Shown one piece after another: positions 37,548-45,613 of a stretch of DNA of 64,000 nt (its first letter is position 1; every line of letters begins with the position of its first letter). Origin of the DNA: Myxococcales bacterium UBA1660 (GTDB taxonomy: Bacteria; Myxococcota_A; Polyangia; Polyangiales; Houyiibacteriaceae); assembly GCA_002320815.1 (NCBI GenBank), contig DCLA01000120.1, positions 247,917 to 311,916 of the forward strand. Reading direction: 5' to 3'. Position numbers and translations under genes: made by a program. The notes under the pieces were generated by a model that saw only the letters and a program-made list of their open reading frames with translations, did not search any database and was not told the DNA's origin.

Positions 37548-38383
37548 GGACCGCGATGTTGGGCGCCCTGGCCCTGTTGATGGGCTGCTTCGTCTCCCGC
37601 GGAGACAACCCCGCCTACACCGGGTGCGAGAGCGCGGACGACTGCGAGACCGGCGCGTGCGTGGCGGGATTCTGCGTGGCCGATCCCGACGGCGGTGTCG
37701 CCGACGCGGCGTTGGACGACGCGGGGACCGACATGGGCGACATCTCGTGCGGCGAGGCGTTCCCCACCGGGTGCGGTGAGGACACCGAGTGCTGCGGGGA
37801 AGGCGACGCCCGCGACTGCGTGATGCTGGACACCAACCCGCTCCACTGCGGCGGGTGCGGGATCGAGTGCGGCGAAGGCGAAGCCTGCTGCATGGGTATG
37901 TGCCGGGACGCCGACGCCGCCGAGTGCATGTGCCCGGCGGGCTGCGGTCCCGACGAGACCTGCTGCAACGGCACCTGCACCGATACCCGCACCGACCGCA
38001 ACGCCTGCGGCGACTCGTGCATGGCGTGCGAGGAAGGCGCCATCTGTTGCGATGGCAGTTGCGTGCCGGTCAACGCCGAGAACTGCGGCAGCTGCGGCGT
38101 AGTCTGCGAGGGCGACGGGGTGACCTGTTGCGGCGACAGAGGATGTCAGGTGCTGGGCACCCCCACCGCGTGCAGTGGCTGCGGCAACGTCTGCGCCAAC
38201 GGGGCGACCTGCGTCGGCGGCGCGTGCTGCGGCGGCGAGGATTCGGCGTTCCGGGACTGCGACGGCGAATGCGTGGACACCGACAACGACGTCAAGAACT
38301 GCGGCGCGTGCGGCAACGACTGCGCCACTCTGCTCGGACTCCCCCTGGTCGCCTGCAACTCCGGGAACTGCGGCCGAGGCTGA
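37544..38383 (+). CDS. Stig1-like Cys-rich lipoprotein
   Basis: 279 residues. The signal peptide MRTAMLGALALLMGC gives lipobox LMGC (Cys15). About 40 Cys residues follow in repeated units of the form C--G--CC-G-C and NCG-CG--C (for example HCGGCGIECGEGEACCMGMC and NCGSCGVVCEGDGVTCCGD), matching the stigma-specific Stig1-like pattern seen on many myxobacterial surface proteins. Disulfide-stapled, extracytoplasmic, probably a ligand-binding or structural surface protein. Its stop is directly followed by the kinase ATG, so the three genes are one transcript. Confidence 0.75.
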   Translation: MRTAMLGALALLMGCFVSRGDNPAYTGCESADDCETGACVAGFCVADPDGGVADAALDDAGTDMGDISCGEAFPTGCGEDTECCGEGDARDCVMLDTNPLHCGGCGIECGEGEACCMGMCRDADAAECMCPAGCGPDETCCNGTCTDTRTDRNACGDSCMACEEGAICCDGSCVPVNAENCGSCGVVCEGDGVTCCGDRGCQVLGTPTACSGCGNVCANGATCVGGACCGGEDSAFRDCDGECVDTDNDVKNCGACGNDCATLLGLPLVACNSGNCGRG

Positions 38384-40000
38384 ATGCAGGCCGAAGCGAC
38401 GATCCCCACCGCCATCGACGAGGATCCGCTCGTCGGCACCGTCGTCGGCGAGCGCTACCGGGTCACGGGGCTCATCGGTCGGGGCGGCATGGGCACCGTG
38501 TACCTGGCGGAGCACCTCGAGCTGGACACCCTGGTGGCCCTCAAGGTGCTCACCCGGGACCCGCACGTCGCCGGGGAGGACGTCGAGCGCTTCGTGCGCG
38601 AAGCCCGCGCGGCGGTGCAGCTGCGGCACCCCAACATCGTCCAGGTCTTCGATCTCGGAAAGCTCGACGACGGCACGCCCTTCATGGCCATGGAGCGCCT
38701 CCAGGGCCGCGACCTGGACGACCTGATCGTCGACGGCGGCGCCTTCTCCATGGAGGACTCGCTCGCCCTCCTCGAACCCATCGCCGGCGCGATCGACGCG
38801 GTCCACGCCAAGGGCCTGGTGCACCGAGACATCAAGCCCGCCAACGTCTTCCTGGCCCAGAAGGACGGCCGCACCGTCCCCATCCTGCTCGACTTCGGGC
38901 TCGCCCAGCTCCGGGACCGCGCCGCCGAGAAGCGCCTCACCGGCACCGGCCTCATCGTGGGCACCCCCCATTACCTCGCGCCGGAGGTCGGTCTCGGCAA
39001 GGACCCCGACGAGCGGGCCGACCAGTACTCGCTGGCGGTCATCGCCTACGAGCTCCTCTCCGGCGTCCTGCCCTTCGACGGGACGTTCGCCACCGCGATC
39101 ATGGTGGCGAAGGCGCAGGAGGATCCGCCCGCGCTCAAGATGGGCGGCCTCGCGGCGCCGCCCGCGGTCGACGCCGTGCTTCGCCGCGCCCTCGATCGGA
39201 TTCCCAGCTCCCGGTTCGAGAGCTGCCGCGCCTTCACCGCCGCTCTGCGCGCCGCGGCCGCGGGGGCGCCGGCGCCGAGTCGGGTCGCGCCGCCCCCCAG
39301 CCTGGCCATCACCGGGACGGAGCACCCCCGCGCCGACGCCCTCCGCAACGACGCGGCGCCGCCCGAAGAGCCGCGGAGCCGACGGGGTCTCTACCTCGCG
39401 ACGCTGCTGGTCCTCTTGCTGGTCGCGGGGGGGGTCGGCGTGTTCGTCGCGCTGCGCGGCGGGGCCGAGCCGGTCGCGGAGGTCCCCGCCGCTCCCCCCG
39501 AGCCTGCGCCGGAGCCCGTGACCGAGGTCCCGGAGCCGGTCGCCGTCGAGGAGCCGCTCGTCGAGGAGCCCGAAGAGCTCCCGACAGAGCCAGCGGCGCC
39601 CGAGGCCCCGCCGCCGGCCGAGACCGGGTCGCCGACCCGATCCGCGACCCGCCGGGTCGCGCAGACCGACATGGCTCCCAGCGCGATGTCCGTGGCGGCC
39701 GTGACGGAGACGGCGCCCGATCCGGGTCCGGTCCAAGAGGCCGAGCGGAGCCTCGAAGAGCTGATGGGCGGCGCCCAGAGCGCCTTGCTTCGGGGCCGCT
39801 TGCCCACCGCGGCGCGCCTCTTTCGCGAGGCCACCTACGTCGCGCCTCGGCACGCCGCCGCCTGGCGGGGTCTGGGTTTGGCCGAGGAGCGTCTCGGTCA
39901 CAGCCCCGAAGCTCGGCGGGCGTACCAGCGGTACCTGGCCCTCGCGCCATCCGCCGGGGACGCCGGCGCCATCCGGTCCCGTCTCGACGCCCTCCCGTGA
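38384..40000 (+). CDS. Transmembrane Ser/Thr kinase with extracytoplasmic TPR-like domain
   Basis: 538 residues. Kinase domain (about 22-285): IGRGGMGTVYLAEH, catalytic Lys in VALKVL, HRDIKPANVF, LLDFGLAQ and APEVGLG. After a Pro-rich juxtamembrane stretch comes one helix (YLATLLVLLLVAGGVGVFVA, about 332-351), a Pro/Glu spacer, and a C-terminal TPR-like pair (SALLRGRLPTAARLFREATY and LGHSPEARRAYQRYLALAPS). The TPR side would be outside, possibly sensing the secreted or Cys-rich partner encoded upstream. Begins immediately after the Cys-rich gene's stop. Confidence 0.93.
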   Translation: MQAEATIPTAIDEDPLVGTVVGERYRVTGLIGRGGMGTVYLAEHLELDTLVALKVLTRDPHVAGEDVERFVREARAAVQLRHPNIVQVFDLGKLDDGTPFMAMERLQGRDLDDLIVDGGAFSMEDSLALLEPIAGAIDAVHAKGLVHRDIKPANVFLAQKDGRTVPILLDFGLAQLRDRAAEKRLTGTGLIVGTPHYLAPEVGLGKDPDERADQYSLAVIAYELLSGVLPFDGTFATAIMVAKAQEDPPALKMGGLAAPPAVDAVLRRALDRIPSSRFESCRAFTAALRAAAAGAPAPSRVAPPPSLAITGTEHPRADALRNDAAPPEEPRSRRGLYLATLLVLLLVAGGVGVFVALRGGAEPVAEVPAAPPEPAPEPVTEVPEPVAVEEPLVEEPEELPTEPAAPEAPPPAETGSPTRSATRRVAQTDMAPSAMSVAAVTETAPDPGPVQEAERSLEELMGGAQSALLRGRLPTAARLFREATYVAPRHAAAWRGLGLAEERLGHSPEARRAYQRYLALAPSAGDAGAIRSRLDALP

Positions 40001-40054
40001 CACCGCCCGCCTGGGGCGTTATCGTACAGGCATGGGTGAAGGGGGGCCTCACCG

Positions 40055-41647
40055 TTGAACGGCATCGCGCAGTCCGTCGACGACTCCGGTTCGTTGGTCG
40101 GGTCACGTGTGGGTCCGTACGTCATCGAAGAGCGCTTGGGCCAGGGCGGGATGGCGGTGGTGCACGCGGCGCTCCACGTCGAGCTCGGGACCCGCTACGC
40201 GATCAAGGTGGTGCGGCCCGAGGTCACTTACATGCCGGCCGGGATCGACCGCTTCCGGCAAGAGGCCAAGCTCGCCAGTAAGCTGGGGGACCGCCTGCTC
40301 CTGGAGGTCTTCGACTTCGGCACGCTCCCCGACGGGCGCCCCTATTTCGTGATGCCCCTCCTGCAGGGCGAGTCCGTGCGGCAGGTCCTCCGTCGCGGGG
40401 AGCAGTGGTCGGTCGCGCGCATCGTCGCCGCCTTCTCCGGGACCGCGAAGGCCCTCGACAAGATGCATCAGAAGGGGCTCCTCCACCGGGACATCAAACC
40501 GGACAACCTCTTCCTCACGGTCAACGAACACACCGGGGACGAGGAGATCGTGGTGGTAGACTTCGGGCTCGCGACCTTCTTCGAGAAGGCGTCGAAGCTC
40601 ACCCGCCCGGGGGTCCTCCTGGGGACCCCGGCCTACATGGCACCCGAGCTGGCGGTGAAAGACTTCCGCGACCCCTCGGTCGACATCTACGCGCTGGCGG
40701 TCGTGCTCTACGAACTGCTCGTGGGGCGCCGTCCCTATGGGGAGCGGGACGCGCACCGGCTGATGCAGCGGCGTCTCCTCGAGGATCCGACCCCACCGTC
40801 CGGGATCCGCCGCGAGCTGGGCCCGGAGGTCGATGAGTTCTTCGCCCGCGCGCTCAGCCGCCACGCGCTCGAGCGCTTCGGCTCCTGTCAGTCGCTCATC
40901 GCGGCCTTCGCGGACCTCCGCGACAGCGACCCGGGACCCGTGGAGGGGACCCCGAGCGGGAGCGTGAGCCGCAGCGAGCGGGTCCGCACCGACCACCACG
41001 AGCGACAGCGGCTCCGTCGCCGAGTGATGGTCGGAGCAGTGATCGCGCTCGCCCTAATGGGGCTGGCAGTGCACTACGTGCTCCGCGACCCGGCACCGGA
41101 GTCGACGCCGGGGAGCGTTCCGTCCACCCCCGCCGTGGAGAGCCCGGCCCCGTCCTTCGGGCCGGCAGCGGAGCCCGAGGGCCCGGCGGACGAGGTCGAC
41201 GAGTCGCCGGTAGACGCTCCGGCGGGACCCGACGCGCCGAGCGCGGAGCGCGTCTCCGACCCGGTCGTCCAACCAGCCCTGGAACCCGCTCCCGCCCCGG
41301 CGGCGGAGCGTGCTGCGCGGCCGGCGCGGCGGAGCCTGGCGCAGAGACCGGGCGCGGAGACCGCGCCCCCTCCCCCGACGGCCTCCGAAGAGCCGCCGCC
41401 GCTCGGACCGCTCTTGGCTGCCGGCCGCTCCGCGCTGGCCGGCAACCGCACGGCGGAGGCGGTGACCGCCTACCGGCGGGCCACCCGCACCCACCCCAGC
41501 AGCGTGGACGCCTGGCTCGGCCTGGCCATGGCGAGCCGGGCGGTCGGCGACCGCACCGGCGCGCGACGCGCCCTCGAGCACGCTCGCGCCCTCGCGCCGG
41601 AGCGACGAGCGGCCATCGACCGGCAGCTCACGCACCTCGGCGACTGA
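40055..41647 (+). CDS. Transmembrane Ser/Thr kinase with extracytoplasmic TPR-like domain (second copy)
   Basis: 530 residues from a TTG at 40055, preceded by AAGGGGGG. Same architecture as the previous gene: kinase (LGQGGMAVVHAALH, Lys in YAIKVV, HRDIKPDNLFL, VVDFGLAT, APELAV), one membrane helix (VMVGAVIALALMGLAVHYVL, about 327-346), Pro/Ala/Glu spacer, and a short TPR-like end (AAGRSALAGNRTAEAVTAYR, VGDRTGARRALEHARALAP). Probably a diverged duplicate; the kinase cores share the layout but the sequences differ. Its end is convergent with the sigma-54 activator gene, the two stop codons lying inside a small CTGAGC/GCTCAG inverted repeat. Confidence 0.92.
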   Translation: MNGIAQSVDDSGSLVGSRVGPYVIEERLGQGGMAVVHAALHVELGTRYAIKVVRPEVTYMPAGIDRFRQEAKLASKLGDRLLLEVFDFGTLPDGRPYFVMPLLQGESVRQVLRRGEQWSVARIVAAFSGTAKALDKMHQKGLLHRDIKPDNLFLTVNEHTGDEEIVVVDFGLATFFEKASKLTRPGVLLGTPAYMAPELAVKDFRDPSVDIYALAVVLYELLVGRRPYGERDAHRLMQRRLLEDPTPPSGIRRELGPEVDEFFARALSRHALERFGSCQSLIAAFADLRDSDPGPVEGTPSGSVSRSERVRTDHHERQRLRRRVMVGAVIALALMGLAVHYVLRDPAPESTPGSVPSTPAVESPAPSFGPAAEPEGPADEVDESPVDAPAGPDAPSAERVSDPVVQPALEPAPAPAAERAARPARRSLAQRPGAETAPPPPTASEEPPPLGPLLAAGRSALAGNRTAEAVTAYRRATRTHPSSVDAWLGLAMASRAVGDRTGARRALEHARALAPERRAAIDRQLTHLGD

Positions 41648-41653
41648 GCCCGC

Positions 41654-42961
41654 TCAGCGGATGCCGTGCTTCCGAAGCAGCGAGAAGAGGTAGCTGCGAT
41701 CCATCCCCGCGCGGCGGGCGGCCTCCGAGACGTTGCCCTCGCAGAGCTCGACCAGGTGCGGCAGGTAGTCGGCCTCGAAGCGGTCCAGGAGCTCGTTCTT
41801 GGCGCGCTTGTAGGGGAGCCCCCGCAAACCGGGCAGGAGGGATCCCTCGCCGGAGTCCGGCCGGACGTCGCTCAGGACCGGCGCGCGCCCGAGCGCCAGC
41901 GTCGCCTCCACCACGTTGCGCAGCTCCCGCACGTTCCCGGGCCACGAGTGCGCCCGGAGGCGCGCGAAGAACTCGTCGCCCAGGGCCTCGAGCTCGTCGA
42001 CCGCACCGAGCTGGTCGGCGAAGTCGCGGGCGTGGAGCTCCACGTCTTCCGGGCGTTGGCGCAGGGCCGGTAGCCGGAGGGTCACCACCGCGAGCCGGTA
42101 GAAGAGGTCGAGCCGGAACTTCCCCTCGTTGACCGCGCGCCGGAGATCCCGGTGGGTCGCCGAGACCAGGCGCACGTCGAAGCGGACGTCCTGGGAGCCG
42201 CCCAGGCGCCGGATCACCCGCCGCTCGAGGGCGCCGAGGAGCTTCGGTTGGAGCTCCGACGGGAGCTCCCCGATCTCGTCGAGGAAGAGTGTGCCTCCAT
42301 CGGCTCGCTCGAAGGCGCCGATGCGCCGGTCCACCGCTCCCGTGAACGCGCCGCGCTCGTGCCCGAAGAGCTCGCTGGCCACGAGCTCCGGACTCATCGC
42401 GCCGCAGTCGACCACCACGAGGGGCCCCTTGCGGCCCGACAGCTCGTGAATCGCCTCGGCGACCCGCTCCTTGCCGGTGCCCGACTCCCCCTGGAGGAGC
42501 ACCGAGGCCGCTGAGGGGGCGACGCGCGCCACCTCGGCCATGAGCTGGCGCATGATGACGGATCGGCCGCGGATCCCGGCCAGCTCGCGGCCCTCGTAGA
42601 GCTCCCGCTCGACCGCCGCGCCGTCGTCGATACGGATGGTGGTTCGACCCAACACCAGGTTCGCGCCGCATGGAACCCTCCCCTGTTCGAGGAGGACTCC
42701 GGCACAACTGGTACCATTCGTCGAGCCGAGATCCCGGACGGTGACCAGGTGATCTTCGCGCCGGAACTCGGCGTGATACCGGGACACGGTTCGGTCGGTG
42801 AGCACCAGATCGTTGTCGGTCGCAGTCCCGATGCTCACCGCGTCACCGCGGCTCTGCAGGGTCAAACCCTCGTCGGCCCCGTCGGTGACGGTGATGCGCA
42901 GCGTGCCCACCGGAATGGTTCGCCCGAGCCCTTCGACGGGCCGTGTGACGGTGTCGTCCAC
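41654..42961 (-). CDS. FHA-domain sigma-54-dependent activator
   Basis: 435 residues. I choose the GTG at 42961 because GGGGAGGAA lies 7 nt upstream; an ATG at 42988 lacks a ribosome site. N-terminal FHA (about 18-105: SIGTATDND, SRYHAEF, DLGSTNGT), then AAA+ (about 125-350) with GESGTGKE, the canonical sigma-54 loop FGHERGAFTGA, TLFLDEIGELP and WPGNVREL, and a Fis-type helix-turn-helix (SEAARRAGMDRSYLFSLLRK). The FHA domain should read Thr phosphorylation, for example by the kinases just upstream. It diverges from the Ig-repeat lipoprotein gene, which has a sigma-54 promoter. Confidence 0.95.
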   Translation of the reverse strand: MDDTVTRPVEGLGRTIPVGTLRITVTDGADEGLTLQSRGDAVSIGTATDNDLVLTDRTVSRYHAEFRREDHLVTVRDLGSTNGTSCAGVLLEQGRVPCGANLVLGRTTIRIDDGAAVERELYEGRELAGIRGRSVIMRQLMAEVARVAPSAASVLLQGESGTGKERVAEAIHELSGRKGPLVVVDCGAMSPELVASELFGHERGAFTGAVDRRIGAFERADGGTLFLDEIGELPSELQPKLLGALERRVIRRLGGSQDVRFDVRLVSATHRDLRRAVNEGKFRLDLFYRLAVVTLRLPALRQRPEDVELHARDFADQLGAVDELEALGDEFFARLRAHSWPGNVRELRNVVEATLALGRAPVLSDVRPDSGEGSLLPGLRGLPYKRAKNELLDRFEADYLPHLVELCEGNVSEAARRAGMDRSYLFSLLRKHGIR

Positions 42962-43088
42962 CCTGTTCCTCCCCTTCGCGCCGAGCATACCCGAGCGTTG
43001 TGGGGCGTGGCCAACGATCGTGGGATCACCCCCATGGAGACCACCCCTGGAAAGGCGAATTCCCGTCGCAAAACGAGACAATTCCGGT

Positions 43089-43104
43089 CGGCACGGTGGC
43101 TGCA
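43089..43104 (+). promoter_or_regulatory. Predicted sigma-54 (-24/-12) promoter of the Ig-repeat lipoprotein
   Basis: CGGCACGGTGGCTGCA: GG (43090-43091)-N10-GC (43102-43103), with GGCACG and TGCA matching the consensus. Start of transcription near 43115, ATG at 43143. Direct repeats AATTCCCGTCG (43058-43068) and AATTCCGGTCG (43080-43090), 22 bp apart, lie just upstream. Confidence 0.55.
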
Positions 43105-43142
43105 CTAGTCGAGGGCAACCCCCACTCGAAGGAGCCCCAACC

Positions 43143-45383
43143 ATGAAAACGCCCCACAGCCGAATCAATCTCTACTTCATCGCGGCCCTACTCTGGATAC
43201 CCGTCGCGGCGTCGACCGGATGCGACGGAGCCCACCTGAACTACGGTGGTTCCATCGACAGCCCACTTCTCGACGAGAGCGCCGACATCACCAACCAGCC
43301 GGCCATCACCCTCACCGGCACCGCCATCGCGGGCGCCAAGGTCATCGTGGAAGGCGGCTCGACGCCCGCCGAGACCGTCGCCGACGCCGACGGTCGTTTC
43401 GCCGTCGATGTGGACCTCCGCCTGAACGCGGAGCAGCGCCTCGAGGTGCGGCAGGAGCTGGACGTACGTCGCTCCGAGCCCGCCCTGGCCGACATCGAGC
43501 AGGACTCGATCGCGCCCGCTCGTCCCATCGTCCAGTGGCCCTCGAGCCCGCGACGCAGCCCCGCCATCTTCCTCTCGGGGATGACCGAGGCCGACGCCCA
43601 CGTGATGATCGCCCTCGAAGGCGGCCGCACCCTGGAGGTCGTGGCCGACGGTGACGGCCACTTCGAGTGCGGTACCGAGCTGGACATCGACCTGAGCGTC
43701 GCCGTCAACGTGGAGCTCGAGGTCTGGGCCCGGGACGCGGCCGGCAACGAGAGCGCTCCCGCCGGGAACAATGTCGTCTTCGACCCCAACGCGACCCTGG
43801 TCGCGCCGTCCCTCGACCCGATGGACACCTACGTGAACACCCCGACCGTCGAGGTCACCGGCACCGCCGACACCGACGTCATCGTGGTCGTCCGCAGCCC
43901 CCGCGGCGAAGAGCGGGTCCGGACCGAGGCCGACGGCTCCTTCGCGGCCGAGGTCGCGCTCGCCCTCAACACCGAGAACCTCATCCGCGCCCACGCCGAG
44001 GACCCCGGCACCGGTGAGATGAGCGCGGCCAGCGTGCTCACCCTCATCCACGACGACATCGCTCCCGGCGCCCCGGTCCTCGACCCCGTCGCCGACCGCA
44101 CCGGGATGCCCACCATCCGCGTCACCGGCTCCGCCGAGGCCGAGGCCACCGTGCGCTTCGACGGCCCCGCCGGGGACACCGACACCCGCGCTTCCGGGAG
44201 CGGCCACTTCGCGGTGGACCTCGCCCTGGAAGCCTCGGGTAGCCCCACCCACTTCGACGCCGTCGCCATCGACCTGGCCGGCAACGTGAGCGCCTCCGTG
44301 GGCCTCGACGTCGAGCTCGACCTCGACCTGGGCGGCACCCTCACCCTGGACCCCTTCGACCGCATCACCTCGGACCCGACCCTCACCCTCCGCGGGGACG
44401 CCTCCGCCGGCGCCGTGGTGACCGTGATGGGCGGCGACGGCGCCTCGGGCGCCACCGCGGGCTCGGACGGCCGCTTCGTCGTCGACGTCGACCTGAACCT
44501 CGACATCCGTAACGAGCTGCACGTGATGACCGACGATGGCGCCGAGATCTACGTCTCGGTCATCCACGACGGCACCGCGCCCATCCTCGACCTGGACCCG
44601 CTCCCCGACTCGACCTCGAGCCCCACGGTCCGCGTGAGCGGTGACACCGAGGCCAACGCGGTCATCGAGATCCTCGTGAACGGTCACCCCGACACGATGA
44701 TGAGCGACGGCTCGGGTTCCTTCTCGGGCACCATCGACCTCGGCGTCGACGCCCACGTCCTGATCGACATCCGCGTGGTGGACCAGGCCGGCAACATGTC
44801 CGACTGGGAGCACCACGAGATCGACCGCACCGAGGACACCGTGGAGCCCCCGACCCTCTCGGAGTGCCCGGAGATCACCTCCGAGCGCACCATCCGCCTG
44901 ACGGGTTACGCCGCGGCCGGCCTCGACATCCACGTGTCCGGCGCCGCCCGGGTGGCCACCGGCATCGTAGACGCCTCCGGCGCCTTCGCCGTGGACGTCG
45001 AGCTCGCCGCCAACGTGGTCAACGACCTGGTCATCCGCGCCGCCGACGGCAGCACCACCTCGAGCGCGACCAACTGCTCGGTCGAGCACGACGACGTGCC
45101 CCCGCCCGCCCCGGCCTGCGAGTTCGACACTCTCGGCCTCGACCTGGACGTCTCCATCTGCATTCTCCGCCTCGGCGTGGACCTTCGGGCCACCGCTTGT
45201 GTGGAGGCCTACGCCTGGGTTCTCATCGAGAACCTCGAGACCGGGGTCCAGGCCTGGGTCCAGGCCGACGCCCAGGGCTCGGTGAGCGCCTCGATCGGCA
45301 TGTGCACCACCGATGACTTGACCATCCTCCAGGTGGATGCCGCTGGAAACGCCAGCGCCGCCGTGGATCTCATGCTGAACTGA
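43143..45383 (+). CDS. Large lipoprotein with seven Ig-like repeats
   Basis: 746 residues. The signal peptide ends in lipobox ASTGC (Cys27). About seven tandem 80-90-residue units follow, each with a pattern like PTVEVTGTAD, then a D-DG-F-V-V-L strand pair, and often DAAGN-S plus a HDDIAP linker (examples: TDGSFAAEV-type EADGSFAAEVALAL, GSDGRFVVDVDLNL, DASGAFAVDVELAA). This is the bacterial Ig-like adhesin/scaffold type. A different C-terminal domain (about 645-746) contains four Cys and ends in VDAAGNASAAVDLMLN. Surface-exposed anchor, probably for adhesion or matrix contact. RBS GGAG at 43131; closed by a strong terminator. Confidence 0.85.
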   Translation: MKTPHSRINLYFIAALLWIPVAASTGCDGAHLNYGGSIDSPLLDESADITNQPAITLTGTAIAGAKVIVEGGSTPAETVADADGRFAVDVDLRLNAEQRLEVRQELDVRRSEPALADIEQDSIAPARPIVQWPSSPRRSPAIFLSGMTEADAHVMIALEGGRTLEVVADGDGHFECGTELDIDLSVAVNVELEVWARDAAGNESAPAGNNVVFDPNATLVAPSLDPMDTYVNTPTVEVTGTADTDVIVVVRSPRGEERVRTEADGSFAAEVALALNTENLIRAHAEDPGTGEMSAASVLTLIHDDIAPGAPVLDPVADRTGMPTIRVTGSAEAEATVRFDGPAGDTDTRASGSGHFAVDLALEASGSPTHFDAVAIDLAGNVSASVGLDVELDLDLGGTLTLDPFDRITSDPTLTLRGDASAGAVVTVMGGDGASGATAGSDGRFVVDVDLNLDIRNELHVMTDDGAEIYVSVIHDGTAPILDLDPLPDSTSSPTVRVSGDTEANAVIEILVNGHPDTMMSDGSGSFSGTIDLGVDAHVLIDIRVVDQAGNMSDWEHHEIDRTEDTVEPPTLSECPEITSERTIRLTGYAAAGLDIHVSGAARVATGIVDASGAFAVDVELAANVVNDLVIRAADGSTTSSATNCSVEHDDVPPPAPACEFDTLGLDLDVSICILRLGVDLRATACVEAYAWVLIENLETGVQAWVQADAQGSVSASIGMCTTDDLTILQVDAAGNASAAVDLMLN

Positions 45384-45399
45384 TTCGTCCCAAATGGAG

Positions 45400-45426
45400 A
45401 CGGCCGCCCCACCGGGCGGCCGTTTT
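45400..45426 (+). terminator. Rho-independent terminator
   Basis: ACGGCCGCCC (45400-45409) pairs with GGGCGGCCGT (45414-45423) around CACC, then TTT. It ends the Ig-repeat lipoprotein gene. Confidence 0.9.
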
Positions 45427-45497
45427 CATTCCGTCGCCGTTGCGGAGACATCATACCGTGTTATCGTTGTTTTCCGTGGAGCCAAGAATCCACAACT

Positions 45498-45519
45498 CGG
45501 CCGTTCGCTCGAACGGCCG
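45498..45519. repeat. Perfect 22-bp palindrome (candidate operator)
   Basis: CGGCCGTTCG-CT-CGAACGGCCG, followed by a further GGCCGTTCGC half-site (45515-45524). It lies 95 bp upstream of the start of the next gene; no T-run follows, so a protein-binding site is more likely than a terminator. Confidence 0.5.
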
Positions 45520-45613
45520 TTCGCAATTTGAGACTGTTGGAGTGTCCAGATATCGGCCAGTGACCGAAAGAACGACACTCCCGAGGGCTAGAGAGAGGGA
45601 AGGGAACACCATC

